The notes under the pieces were generated by a model that was given only the letters and a program-made list of their open reading frames with translations, was not told the DNA's origin and made no database searches. A DNA stretch of 64,000 nucleotides, taken from contig JAYKAV010002942.1 in the NCBI GenBank assembly GCA_035582835.1, forward strand, positions 490,935 to 554,934, read 5' to 3'. The stretch comes from Phoebastria nigripes (Eukaryota > Chordata > Aves > Procellariiformes > Diomedeidae). Position 1 is the stretch's first letter. Every line of letters begins with the position of its first letter. This document shows, piece by piece, positions 38,431-51,030 of this stretch. A program made the translations under genes and the position numbers.

Positions 38431-41312
38431 GTCAGTGCTGGAAGCAAGGGGATGTAAACCTCAGCATTTCAGACTGCCAGAGGAATGGGAAATGTCCCAC
38501 ATGGCAGTGCTTACATGCAAGGCAAAGCAGAAAGCAGCTTCACTCAAGAGTTCTTTTATAAATGATGTGGGTCTGTGTTTTTGAAAAAAGCCTTTATCTT
38601 TCTAATACACCCCACTCTTTTGAGTGTTTTCCATTCATCACCCCTTGCCAGTCTTCAGCCTTGAGCTCTTTGCTAGCTGTCTGACAGTAATGTCAAATGG
38701 TAGTCCCCTGCAGAGAGATGCAGAGCCATTTTGTCTGACTTGCTTTGAAATCAGTTCCTGTTACCTCAAAACCAGCAGTAGCAAAGAGCTTGACATAACC
38801 TGGCCCAGTGAGGAAAAAAATATGGTCTTGCAAGGAAAAACTGGAAGAATAACCATGCACAGGAGAAACATTATGCTCTGGTTTATGTTACTTTGAGGTT
38901 GTTTATATTAACATTAAAAGGCAAGCTCCAGGAAGGAGATAAGTTTACACAATATAGAATATGTGCAGATTCTGACTACATGATGGAAACAACACCTGCT
39001 GAAAAATTTAAAACTTGCATATATTTTCCATGCAAAACAGCACACTTACTTTACTCCTTCATTCCAACTATTACATACATCACTTGCTCTTCTTTGTATT
39101 CTGTGAATGAGGATTAAGTGCACAGGTTGCCAATGGAAAATGCAGTCTCCATGTGTCTCCTGTGTAAATATGAACTTTTAGCATTTACCTTGAGTAATTC
39201 TAGAATAAAATGCATTTTAAACAAATACCATCTGAGGGCAAATTTCGCTGAGTCTTGTGTAAAGCTGGAGTTGTTCCATTTTATATACCATCATTATGAA
39301 CAAGCAATTAGTTCTGAGTGACTGCATTTGCTGATTACAAAATCTTATGTGAACAAACATCCACCCTCTCTTTCTAGACCCCACCATGGGGCATATAAAG
39401 CTTTCTTGTCTCTCAGCATGTTCTGATGTCAGAACTGACACCTCATCTACCGAGAATAACCTCCTCATTCAACCAGGAGAAGAGAAAAAAAATGGGAAAT
39501 GTGGATTAAAACCCAAGAGCACACAAGCTGGAATCGCCAGGACTGATGCAGATAGCTGTTCAAATGAAGATTGCCTTGTGCTGCATATATTACACACCCC
39601 TTTTCTCCTTCATATGGGTTGCCNGAACTATGCGCCAGTGTGAGAGCAGAGATAGGCTGCTCCTTTATTTCTAGCAGAAAGATGAGAGCTGGGCAGTGAC
39701 TTGACAGCAGACCTGATATGGCACTAGCAATAACCTGCACTGGCACTGCTTATTTCTGCCTAGGCATAGGTGAATAGTCTGGGTACCAAAATGTGTGTGT
39801 GCTCTGCCATCTCTGCAACCATCAATTAGTTTTCCATAGAAATACCGTAATTTCTTGTCAACAGCATCTTCTGCTCTTTATCCTACCTTTAAAACTGGAG
39901 CTGGACTGTCTTAAAGCTGGGCTTAGCCCTCTTCAAAACTGTAAAATGCTGTAAAGATCAGGAAGGGCCACATGGAGAGCAGCAGACACATAGTAGTTGC
40001 AGCTCTCAGGAGGGAGGGTTGTTCTTTAAAATGAAGCATTGTCTTCAGTTCAGCTTGTCCCATTCAGTTAGTCTCAACCTTGTCCCCTTTTTAGTTGCAG
40101 TTCACAAACTATAATTAAAGGGTGTGTGGAAAGCAAATCTGCAGTTTACAAAGATGCTTAAATCATATAAAAATCCTGACCCATTGGTAATCACAGAAAG
40201 CCTTAAAGATATTTCATACTGGAGAAACTTTTCAAATATGTTATCATGGGTGGTTTACTCCACCTCTGTGAACATGCTGTGAACCCATAAACCCAAATGC
40301 AATGTGCACTTGTGGTTTTCTTGCACTTCCATTAGTGAATAGGATTCATGTAAATACATGCAAGAGGCAAATTTGACGTAGATTGTTGCCTTGCATATCT
40401 CTGAAAAGACTTCCTTCTCATGTTTGCACAGATGAACCACCTATTAATTTAGTGATATAAAGACTACATGTAGAAAATAGTAGAATTGTGTTTCAACTCA
40501 GACCTGTGGGGAACGTTCCCAAACTCACTTTTGATACAGTTTCAGATGTAACTTCCAATGCTGNGCCTATTCCTCTTTGGCAACAACAACAAAATGGCTG
40601 AGGAACTGACAAGGAATTTATTATTATTTCACTGAAGGTTACTTGGAGGACAAATAAAGATGCTATCAGAATTAAAAGCTACAAATAAAAGAACAGCTAC
40701 AGATAATATACTATGTAGAATCCTTAGTACAATTAACCACTAATACTCCATAATTCAAATATTTTTCAAGGTTTGCTGACTCTCTATTCCCTGAAGAAGA
40801 AAGAGAGTGATTGTTTGAATTCAGACTAGTTATGCGTCTGATCAGGTGCGTTGAAAACAGCTGCTGACCAACTGAAGTTCATTTAGCGTGTTCTTATATT
40901 CAGGTCTCTTGTGTGGATGGGATAGTGGGGCCATTAGCATTTTGTGATAAACAGCAGCATGTCTGCAAGGCTGTGGAAACATGATCAAATGCTAGCTGCT
41001 AAAACTCAGTTATATTCAATTGTGCGTTCACACCCTAAGACTTAGACCTATAAAAATGAATTACTGATTTGGCTAAATTTCACTGAGTGATAAGAGGTTT
41101 AGTTATTTCAAGAGTTTTGCATAGTATTTCCATGACACGAGAGGAATTTATTCCTGCTGCTTGTTTTAACAGGGACGAGGTTTATTCCGAACACAGTGCG
41201 TATGGAAGGTGGCCAGTCTGCATGTAACAAAAACCACAAGGATTTGTGACACATTTTGACAGAAGATAATGATTTTATCACAGATGCCTAGAAAAACTGT
41301 ATCTGTAAGCAT

Positions 41313-41352
41313 TATACATATATAAAGATATATATATATAAAAAAATACATA
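41313..41352. repeat. TA-rich microsatellite
   Basis: TATA-type dinucleotide repeat with an A-run at its right side. Simple repeat with no coding content. Confidence 0.75.
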
Positions 41353-44300
41353 TGTGACTGTTCTTGTAATTAAAAAAAAAGGAGTAAGCGACGTGAACAC
41401 CCTTTGGCTATGGATCACCTGATGAGGTATTTCTAATCCCTTTGCGTTCCTCTTTTTTTTCCAGTCCATTCTCTAGGAACCTGGAAGGGTACAGACAGTG
41501 AAGTCCTTTGGTAGGTAAAGAACTCTCAGCTCAAAGTGCTTATCCAGGTTTGCCTTGTGTTGCATGGTAATACTATTTCCCTGAAATAGAAATGCAATAT
41601 TGAAAAAGGCAAGAGTGAAAACCAAACCACTTCCAGTCTTGTTTGGGACTGTGACTGCACATTAGCATTGCTGCAACTCTGCAGTTAGGATTCTGGGCTG
41701 GACTTAAATACCGTGGTAATGGGCAATGAGAAAGCGTGGAGATCTTGGTCATCAACAGCTTGCTGTTTCTGTTTGTTTGTTTGCTTTTGTAAAATTTTCT
41801 CTTGAAAACCTGTTCAAAACCATTAACAGCAATGATGCCGAGTGGCTTTCACTAAGGGCATAATTTGAATACCATGGGTTTATTCAGATGTAGCAGTGGC
41901 CTAATTTGTTTGGAGACCCTTTATTGTTAGTGATGCAAGAAAAGAAAAGAGCTCAGAGCACACACTGAGTCTATTGGTGGCAGCCAAGAAAAGAAAATCT
42001 TATTGCTTATAAACAGAACATATGTGCCATGGAATCACTGAGAGAAAGTAAACACGGAATCCTATGGTGTTTTTTAATAAAGGGTTTCATTTCAAAGAGG
42101 AATTACGCTTTAAATTGTATTTTGTCTCTTAGAAGATGCAAACATCTTAAATATGTGTTGACAGATCTGCACACAAAAACCTTATTGCATTTGGACCAAG
42201 CCCACAAAGATTCATATAGTTTTAACCAATCCTAATATCTTTGATACAGTACTGCTGTGGTATGAGAATCACGTAAAACTGTAGGTGCAATAGCAATCCT
42301 GTTTTACCAGTAAATGTGAAAAGAAGGCCAACAACAGTTAAAGTCCTTTATAAAACCAGACGGCAGGAATAATAGCAGCCTCCACCAAAAAAATAGGCAT
42401 ACATCTTCATCTGGAACCAAAAGATATGCAAATCCCATGTGGATATAAGTCTTTTGCTGAGTTCTAGCTAAGGATATGTAATAGAGGTCAGCAGTTTGAA
42501 GACAACGTTGTTTAAGATGAATATAGAATTAAGATTTCTACTCTTAAACAAAAACAATTTCCCTCTGTTCAGCATAAAACTTCTGTTCATCCTGCAGGAG
42601 AAGTTTTGGTACTTGCAAGAAAAGCAAACGTAAGTTTCAAAAAGTTTCTAAGGAAATGCTCTTTACGTACAGCAGTACAGTGTACAGTGTCAGATCATTC
42701 ACCTGGGATGGACAAGAGCTGGGCTTTAGTTCTGCACGTGTTTATGCAGAATGCAGAAAAGCCAGTCCTGCCTCCTGCAAGGGAATATCTGGACTATTAG
42801 ATGAGAGAATCACTCTCGCTAATTTGCGCAGTGTCAGAAAATCTTTACTGAAAAATCCAAAAAGAAGAAGAAAAAAAAATCAACTGAAAGGACTGAGCAT
42901 CTTATGCTGAACCATCTCAGGCAGCTAAAAGTTTTGGTTTTTTTTTCCTTCTGAGTTTTTTTTTCTTCTCTGAGGTTTAAGTTCAGATTTGCTTTCTGTC
43001 TGATTCAAACTAGGCATCTAACTCAGGCTTTCCATCTTTTGACTGAAATGTGAAACTTCCTCCAGAGTCCTGGGTACTCTAATTCCTTCCAAGTATAACT
43101 ATCCCACCTTCTTGGTCTGTATCCTCCAATTCAGTGAGCCAGAGGGTCAAAATCACCTTTTGACTTGCAGGCTGGAACTTCCTGAAGCGCAACGTACAGG
43201 TTTTGGTTCCTGTGCTACTGAATGTTTAAGTACGAAGGCGCAGTGCAACAGCATCGCATGGTGAATTGGGAGTGCTGCCCTACCCATAAGCCTGGTGTTC
43301 AAGTACTCTCCTCNGATGTCAGATGGTTTTGACGCCCCCAGCAAAGGACAGGAGTCTCCGGGTGCTATGTCTTTCCTGAGAGCTCTGAGCACTGGCACAC
43401 TGTGTAAAAGGGATTGACACACTTCCTATTACCTGAGAACTTCTCCAGCTGAAAACTATTCAGTCAGGTGGATCTGAAGTCAGGATCCCTTTTTTTGGCT
43501 GCCAAACCCACATTTTTCAATGAGTTTCCTCGTTTTTCAGTGAGTTTACAGAAATATCCCTCAGAATGGAGGTAGCCTTGACTTTTCAGTCTCTCATCTG
43601 AAGTAGACCAGACGGGGACCTCTACTCCAGGGGAATGAACTATAGTTGCCATATTATGTCTTGCAAAAAGAAAGATCATTTAGGTCAGAGAAGCTTTCGT
43701 GCTTTTAGGGATCAAACTGCAATGCAGTAGCCAGAGAGCACAGAGGCTAAACTAAGCCATGTTCCACACCTGTGCTGAGCTTCTGACCCACTCCTGAGGA
43801 CCTGCCCTGTGGGCTATANGGGCTGTGGGCGATGTAAATGCATTCCACTTCAAGATAAGGACAAGGAGAAGAGTGACGCCATGCAATGCTTTCATAGACC
43901 TGTTTCAATATACAAAAATAAAATACATTTTTAAAATGGCAAATTAAATGAGATACAATGAAGACTGATGTGGTTTTCTCCTAAAGATAAAGAAACGTGA
44001 GAGCAAAGTCTCAGTAAGCTGGAACTGATTCTTATTTAACACAGCTGTTTAAACAGCTATGTTTGTTGAATGTAGCACTAACAAAGTTTTCACATTTTGA
44101 TGTGGAAAAACTGCTCTAAATTGGCTTGTTTTATATGAGAAATGTTTTTGCTTAGGTAGATATAAGAGTTTAATTTCTTGTTTTGGTGTAGAAATATAGC
44201 AAAACCTTAATCAAAAAAATGTACTGTTGCAACTAATGACTTATTATTTCAATTTGAGGACTTAAATTACAAACATGTAAGCAGTGGCAGTGGCTCTCAC

Positions 44301-45480
44301 TACTATAAAACATCAATTTGACATGGTCCCATTAGCAAGTAGGATGTCCAGTTGGAAGTGTTTACATGATTGGACTTTAAAATAGAAACTATAATTAACA
44401 GGCTATGTACTCTTGGCTGAACATCTGTAAATATTCTTTAATGACACCAAAAACACAAGAAAAATTACTAATGTGAGAGCTATTCAGCTTAAATCAAGTA
44501 CATTCCTTATTTTATTCAGAGATCAACTGCTCTACTAATGCAAAACTTAATGCAAATCAGACATAATATACTGATTTTTTTCCCCTGTTATATTACAAAG
44601 GAGCAATGCAGCAAAGCAAGCATTTTCCTACTTTTAGTAGTGTTGCATCTCTCCATAAATAGGGACTTGGTCTGGGTTATATTTGTAAATGATGCTAAAG
44701 CAAGGAGAGCTTAAAGTACTATATTATACCCTGACAATTTCTTATCCATGGATTTTGAACGGGGCTGTGTTGACATAGGGAGNAAGAGACTCAGGAAATC
44801 ATCACTAAGAGGTGGTCTCTACGTTTCTTTCTGGTTTAACCATCTAGAAACATTGACCAAGAACACATTACAAACCTAGGAGCTGGCTCATACCTGTGGC
44901 TCTTTCTTGCTCGGAGAGCGAATACCAGGAGCCAGGAGCCCAACTTACAGGTCAATACCAGATGTGGAAGGAGCCATGAAGGACTGTGAATGTATCTGTG
45001 TCCCACTTGCCTCGTGCTCAGACTCAGACCCAAATTGCAGTGCCTGGGATTGCCAGATCCATTGCTTTCTTTCAAATCCTCACATCATCCCATGCAACTA
45101 TTTTACAGCCATATTGTCCTGTCTCAGAAAGCTCAGGCACCAGCACCATATTTGAGGCCATTCTGAATTAGTACCTTGTCTGCTGTTAATGGGGATATTA
45201 ACCTTTGTTCTGAATAATTAGCAAAAGACCATTTCGTTTCTAGTTTTGTGCTGATCATGTAACTGAGCCCTATGTGTAATGGAAACCATCAAGCCTTTCT
45301 ATAATTAAAGCATAAAGTTATTTTTTCTGTGCTTTTCAAATATATTGTGAATTTGAAACCATTACCTAAGGAGCATCTTGTGCATCTCATATGGTGTGTA
45401 ACTCAGGCTGTTATAACAGCAAAGCAACATTATTGCCTTTTTTATTTTGCAAATAGGCTATTTTTTTCCTTCTGTTACTT

Positions 45481-45676
45481 ATAATTGCTTCTAATACTTA
45501 TTATAGAAAGATCCAATAAAGGAGAATCTCTTTGTAATTACTCAAACAGCAGACTAATTTTCTAATTAACAACAAAAAGTCATGATATCATAATTGCTCC
45601 ATTTCCATAGCACATAAGTTACACACAAAAAGAAGTCCTGATGACATAATTGCTTCACATATATTTTATAGCACCA
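45481..45676. promoter_or_regulatory. candidate regulatory element with repeated homeodomain-type motifs
   Basis: Three copies of ATAATTGCTYC lie at 45481-45491, 45590-45600 and 45646-45656. The second and third sit in a longer imperfect duplication: both have an AAAAAG-to-GTC start, a TGAT step, CATAATTGCT and a downstream ATAGCAC. TAATTG is the core bound by many homeodomain proteins. The AT-rich, indel-poor look resembles conserved non-coding elements of vertebrate gene deserts, but conservation cannot be seen from one sequence. Confidence 0.3.
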
Positions 45677-46029
45677 TGAATGAATTTCTCTTCCACTCTC
45701 AATTAAAAAAAAAGTTGTTTTATATAATTAGATGTTATTTCCTTCTTCCCTTTTCATATTCATGTAATTAGAAAACAGAAAAGAATATATTTTTGAAAGC
45801 AGAATATAATAAAAAATACACTCTCCTTGCATTCTTATGCTTATACACAGCAAAATATATCTCAAGTTGGAAACTCTTCAAATAAAACACTCAAGTTATT
45901 AAAAAAATAATCAAGAATCTAATGTAGTTAAGGGTGCTTCATTTTTATGGCATTTTGCCAGTATTTTTATTAAACTGGAAATTTTAACGAGAAGTGTGGT
46001 TTTGCTATATATGTTATTTATATACAAGA

Positions 46030-46047
46030 ACACACACACACATATAC
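46030..46047. repeat. CA microsatellite
   Basis: Short CA dinucleotide run followed by TATA-type sequence and further CACA-bearing units to about 46070. Confidence 0.7.
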
Positions 46048-46514
46048 CTTCACATACAAGCACACAAAGTTTAACTAATAACATGGAAAACAGAAAAATA
46101 CATTGTTTTCTAGGTAATTTTTCATATATTTGTAGTTTTAAAATTTCTTAAAAATCCAAAATATATTTATGATGTTAAAACTACATTCTTTTCCTTTTTG
46201 CCTAATGTCTCCCAGGGGAAGCACATCTGTTTTCCTGATGAGTAGGAATTGCATATCGTATTCTCAAGGAGACACAAATGAACTGTCATTATGAAGCTCA
46301 AGTTTTGCATAATTTCCGAGATACAGAAGTCCTAAAGGGCAGATGTTTTCCTAGAGTCTCATATGGTCTCATATGGACAATCTGGGTGCAGACCACAGCA
46401 CTGGTTATTTTAAAGACACCGCAAATAGTATGTCTGGATTGAGCCTCTATGTAATGCCTGTTAGCTGGGATGAATGTANCCTTTGCTACCTGTTTGACTG
46501 CTATGAGTGCACAA

Positions 46515-46735
46515 CTGGTGCTCCCTCAGGGCGGGCTCTCAGACTGGGCAGGGATGCAGGATGCACCCATGGCCCTGTCCTGCACCTCCCTCTTGCTGCT
46601 GGGCAGGAGGTACCCGAGCACCAGCGCTGGCTACAGCCCCACCGCACAGGGCAGCGCTTTGCTGCCCCAGCCCCTGCCCGGAAAGGCAGCCAAGGGACCC
46701 TTGCTCACCCCAGCCGGTTTGGGCTCTTGAGAGCT
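46515..46735. other. GC-rich islet
   Basis: About 220 bases of clearly elevated GC with about seven CpGs, rich in GCCCC, CAGCC and CTGC motifs, inside AT-rich DNA. Overlapping plus-strand frames of 86-131 codons are Pro/Ala/Cys-rich, as expected from composition, and no domain is recognised. It could be a small CpG island, an exon of an unidentified gene, or a GC-rich repeat fragment. Confidence 0.35.
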
Positions 46736-49700
46736 CTACCCAGACTGGGCAATATGACGGTGGTGTAGGAAAGGCAGAGAAGGCACCATGTTGACTGCCC
46801 TGGCAAGTTATTTTGGCCTCACCTTTGAGGCAACAGGATTCGGCTTTGCTTACACAGCTGAAAAGCCTTAAACAGACTTCAGCTCCATTTTTGTTAACAT
46901 AGGCTTCTCACTGGAGTTGGATTTGAGGCAGCTGAGGTAAATCCTTTGATGCACAGTATCAATGATTTTCAAGCAGAATGAACTTACATTTTTACAGGAA
47001 AGAGGAGAGAATAGAGCCTTTCTTTAGCAAGACTCACTTCCGAACAACAGCCCTAAGGTGTGGCATGCTAGCTTTCAAGAAGCTGTGCTGGGACAGAATA
47101 ACAATAGTTTTTTCACTTCCAGTACAAAACACTGTGTGGTATTTGGTCAGCTTCTCCCCTCACACAAAGTTCAACAGAGAAACTGCAGAGATTTAATCAG
47201 TTTTTTCGACCTCCATGTGAGGATCACATGTCTCACTAGCCCCAAATTTCCTTTGCCCTCAACCTGGAGCCCCATTTACATCCCAAGCGAACAACAGAGG
47301 TGTCCTGGAAGCCTTTGGGAAGTTGCACTGAATGAGGTGAAGCTTGAGTCTTACCATCTGCAGCCTGCTTTATTCTGTAGTCACCCACCATGGAGTTTGT
47401 AAAGTACAAAACCAGATCCTACAGTAACTTACGGGATTTTTCCTTCCTTACGTGTTTCATAGTCAGGGGTGCTTCTGAACAAAAGGATGCTGGACAACTG
47501 AGGACCATCTGGTGCTGCAGTGTATATATATGTGGTGTGTGGATGTAACATGCTGCCTAGACACTTTAGAGACGCACAAACTGGAGCACAACGATTCAGA
47601 CAGACACTGCGATGGTGACTTTGAGTCACAGCCCCTTTGACTTGTGGAACTCCTAGAAAAGGTGCAACTCACTCCATTCTGCCCCTCTTGTGGCTGGTCC
47701 TCTGCCTGTCTTGAAACATAACAGAGGGAAGCCCGGTGCATTTGACTACAAGTTCCGCTCTTCAGCTGCACTTGCTCTGCAGGGTTAGCACCCAGAAAGC
47801 AGCACCTGGGTGCAGATCTGACGGAAGAGCCCAACTCTTCTATAACATTGTCTCTATTTAGCTAGATATGGCCAGAACTCCACATTGCTAATTTATGGAT
47901 GAACCCTTTCAGCGCTACCATGCTGAACTTCTGCATGGTAACACTGCAGCTCCTCTTCAGCCTGCTGCATCTGTTTGGGTCCAGCATGAGTTAGTCATGT
48001 GAGCTATTGGGCTCTGCTGACGTAAGCATGCTGATCTAATATGCCTCCATGCAAAAATTCTTTGCGTTACCTGGCCTGTGCTTTTACTGGGATTTAAGTC
48101 TCACTTCATCTCACCTGCTTAGTTCCTCCTTCAATGACACTAAACATTTCTGTGACTAGCCAGTATGAGTTAGATTAAGAGTCATCACTGAACTGTCACT
48201 CCTCACTAATTCTCAATTTGTCTTTAGTCAAATACTCCTTTTACAAACAGCCATAGAAAACATACTCCTCAGAAATTTAGAAAATTATGTTTTAAGTGAA
48301 AATGTCCACTCCAGCAAAGGTGGACATCGAGTCAGCAATTGAACCTCCTGCCCAGCAGTGGCTGTATGACTAAAACTGGCTGCATCTTGTTCGCTGAGCA
48401 GGCAGGGACCTTGCTCAAACAAAAGACAGTGACAGCTGCTGTGCTGGTTACTGCTATGTGAGGCTTCTCTGTGCCCTTTCTCACAGCAGAAATCTCACTT
48501 GTCTCTCCTTCTTAACACCTCAGTACACAGCGCAGCCTATGCTTGGAAGATCCTGAGGACTTTATTTCGGGAAAGGAATAAGCATTTTTCTGCCTTACCT
48601 GTATAGCCATAAAGTAGTGCCTGATCTTGCGTGGTGGGAGAACAAGCCTATCCCCATCTTGATAGAGAAATGAGAACAAAAGAAAGACATTTTGTCCAGA
48701 ATCATAGAAGGAGGCAGTAGCAAAGAAGGATGTAAAATTTAGATCTCCCAATTTCAATTAGCAGCCAGACCATCCTCTGGGACTACTGAAAGTGCACACG
48801 TTGTTCTTCATTACATCAACTCAAGGCTGACCTGCCAGCAAGAAAGCATTTCCCATCATTTCTTCCTTACAGAAAATATAACTTGGTAAAGGACAATAGG
48901 TAGTTTAATTTTGGTTGGGAGTATGGCAGATCTCAGAGCAGCTTGACTTTTTACCATCTATAAGATCAATCATGAGAGTGTGTGTTTCCTTCTACTTAAT
49001 ATGCTATCAGTGTGGGTGTTGAAGAAGCCTTTGTGTTGCTCTCTCTTTCTGCCTTCTAGCTGCAACTGAACTTGCCAAAAAAGATGGACATGGTACATCT
49101 ATGTTGGATTGGACTGGTACAAAAATTGAGTGCATGAAATTAAAGCTAGAAAAGGGCTTCTCAGAAATTTTGAGAGGAAAAAAGGGGAAAGAAATAGCCT
49201 ACAAGGTTCACATAATGTTTCTGTATTGCTTCTCAAAGGGTAGTTGCAGGAACATTTTCAGGAACATGTTGTTTGTGCAATGTTGTTGTTGCTATCTGTA
49301 AGGAAGCCACCATAAGAAAGTGTGATATTGCTGGCTACATTCCTCACTTGTAATATTAATTACCTCCAGACCTGTTTGACAGTTTGGCTCCTGCACTCTT
49401 CTAGTGCATATCTGCATGGGAGGAAAAGAATTAGGAAAGTTATAATTAAGTTGTTAAGTTTAAATACAATTCCCTTGGCTCAGTCACTCTACCCTTGAGC
49501 ACCTAGGCTTCCTGCAACAGAAAAGGAGATTTGTTTTAGCATTTAAAACTTTGTGCCTTTATTTCAGCTGTTTGCACTTAGCAGTAAGTGTTGCTTTTGC
49601 TCCCATTTAAAAACCGATGACAAGGGTGAGAGGTAGGGGCTTGCCTACCTGAGCCAAGGAAAAGTTTTACACCAGAAGAACAGAGTTTAAGGTCCATCTG

Positions 49701-50422
49701 TCAGGTCCTGCATTGACTAGTGAACAGGGATTGTTCTGATTTGCGCTGTATGCCTGAAAAATCCTGTGCACATGATGCTTGTGTGGTTTGTGGTCTATTG
49801 AAACTCCATCATTTAACTATGGAGAGTGAGTTTATTCTTATGTACCCAAGAAAGTCAAAGTGTTTATTGTAGCAGTATTCCTTCCAGTGTGGCTGACTTT
49901 GAAGAATTACACATGCTGATTATTTGTTCTGTTGCTCCTGCGAATATTTTTTTTTTCTTGTTTTCCCCCCCGAGCACTGAGTTTACCAGCATAATAAAAA
50001 GGATATCTGCATTGCTAGTCCCAGGTCCTCACCTCAGGTTTAGGTCTGTCAAGCCTAACATCCCACCAGCATTGTGTCCACATTTAAAGTCATGCATTTC
50101 AGAGAAGAGAGAAAAACTAACATCTCGGAGGAAATGTGTAGGTTTCTCAGTGCCTGGCTTCCTGAGTGCTTGCCCTCCTCTCCCAAGGAAAGTTAACCAG
50201 GTGAGATTAAACCACCGGTGGCCAAACATTATGGCATTGGTCTCCAGCATTTCTCTCCCAGTAACACACAATACAGGGGTCTGTGTTGTGTCTTTTTAAC
50301 TTTGCGCTAAAAGGCATTCAGATGTGCCACTAAAGTGTGCCACTGAGTTGCAGTTTATGAAGCTCCTCTCAGATGTGAATTTATTCCTGCCTTTCTGTAT
50401 GGCTTGCTATTACTTCATTTAA
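46736..50422. other. unannotated stretch
   Basis: Mixed composition. A 157-codon plus-strand frame at 49826-50299 ends just before the solo LTR and has no recognisable domain. One exon-like island (48599-48657, minus) is listed separately. No mobile element recognised before the LTR. Confidence 0.35.
48599..48657 (-). other. candidate internal coding exon (minus strand)
   Basis: On the minus strand an excellent pyrimidine tract (TTTTGTTCTCATTTCTCTATCAAG) ends at the acceptor. Then come 59 bases and a near-perfect donor (ACAG then GTAAGG). One frame (entry phase 1, exit phase 0) gives GDRLVLPPRKIRHYFMAIQ. A second frame starts at an ATG on the first exon base and is also open, so the frame is ambiguous. 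The splice signals are the best matched pair I see in the window. The peptide is not recognised. Confidence 0.27.
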
Positions 50423-50427
50423 CCTGC
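50423..50427. repeat. target-site duplication, left copy
   Basis: CCTGC directly before the LTR; the same five bases follow the LTR at 51026-51030. If the terminal A of the LTR is counted, the match extends to six bases. Confidence 0.8.
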
Positions 50428-50547
50428 TGTGGTGGGTTGACCAAGCCAGCAGCTAGGCACCCACACAACCACTTGCTCACTGCCCCTCTGGCACNATGGG
50501 AGCGGGAATCAGGAGAGAAAAATCAGAATGGATTGAGATACAGACAA

Positions 50548-50553
50548 TTTAAT
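50548..50553 (-). terminator. polyadenylation signal of the solo LTR
   Basis: ATTAAA on the minus strand, in the 3' half of the LTR sense strand and downstream of the TATA-like box. It is positioned as expected for the R-region polyadenylation signal of this LTR type. Confidence 0.5.
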
Positions 50554-50738
50554 AAGTGAAGTAAAGCAAAGCTGTGCGTGCAAGGGAAGCAAAATAAGGA
50601 ATTTATTCACTGTTTCCCATTGGCAGGCAGATGTCCAGCCACTTCCTGGGAAGCAGGGCCTCAGCACACACAATGGTTACTTGGGAAAACAAATGCCATA
50701 ACCATGAATGTCCCCCCTTCCTCCTTATTTTCCCCGAG

Positions 50739-50762
50739 CTTTTATTGCTGAGCACAACGTCA
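50739..50762 (-). promoter_or_regulatory. LTR core promoter (TATA-like box and CRE-like site)
   Basis: In the LTR sense strand a CRE-like TGACGTTG is followed after eight bases by AATAAAAG, in the place where related copies carry a canonical TATA box. Both sites deviate from consensus, so residual promoter activity is uncertain. Confidence 0.4.
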
Positions 50763-51025
50763 TTTGGTATGAAGTATCCCTTTGGTCAGTTTGGGTCAGC
50801 TGCCCTGGTTGTGTCCCCTCCTAGCTTCTTGTGTACCCCCAGCCTACGTGCTGTATGGGCTGAGTGGAGGGAAAAAAACCCACAAAAAACCAGAAAACCT
50901 CTATGCTGTGCAAGCACTGCTCATAAACTGCCAAGACACTGGTTTGTAATCAACACTGGTTTAGTCACAAATCCATATGGGCTGCTATGAAGAAAATTAA
51001 CCCCACCCCAGCCAGAGCCAGTACA

Positions 51026-51030
51026 CCTGC
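51026..51030. repeat. target-site duplication, right copy
   Basis: CCTGC directly after the LTR terminal CA, matching 50423-50427. Confidence 0.8.

Larger units (their letters stand above)
37126..46514. other. unannotated stretch
   Basis: Contains a GC-rich islet at about 38320-38430, TA repeats at 41313-41352, CA repeats at 46030-46047 and the enhancer-like segment at 45481-45676, all described separately. No open frame with a recognisable domain, no mobile element recognised. Confidence 0.35.
50428..51025 (-). mobile_element. solo LTR of an avian endogenous retrovirus family
   Basis: The 598-base unit starts TGTGGTGGGTTGACC and ends AGCCAGTACA on the plus strand, so it has TG...CA ends, and it is bracketed by CCTGC on both sides. 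The sequence and order match an avian LTR family I recognise by its termini and by internal blocks such as GACCCAAACTGACCAAAGGG (minus). Its transcriptional sense is the minus strand. In that sense come a CRE-like TGACGTTG (50755-50762), an AATAAAAG box in the TATA position (50739-50746), and an ATTAAA polyadenylation signal (50548-50553). There is no internal retroviral region, so this is a solo LTR left by recombination between two LTRs. A 5-base duplication fits ERVL/ERV3-type elements, 6 would fit ERVK-type. One n lies at 50495. No protein is encoded. Confidence 0.92.

Noticed and set aside
49826..50299. 157-codon plus-strand open frame
   Set aside because: No domain, contains T-run-derived Phe stretch, no splice or promoter context; most likely chance.
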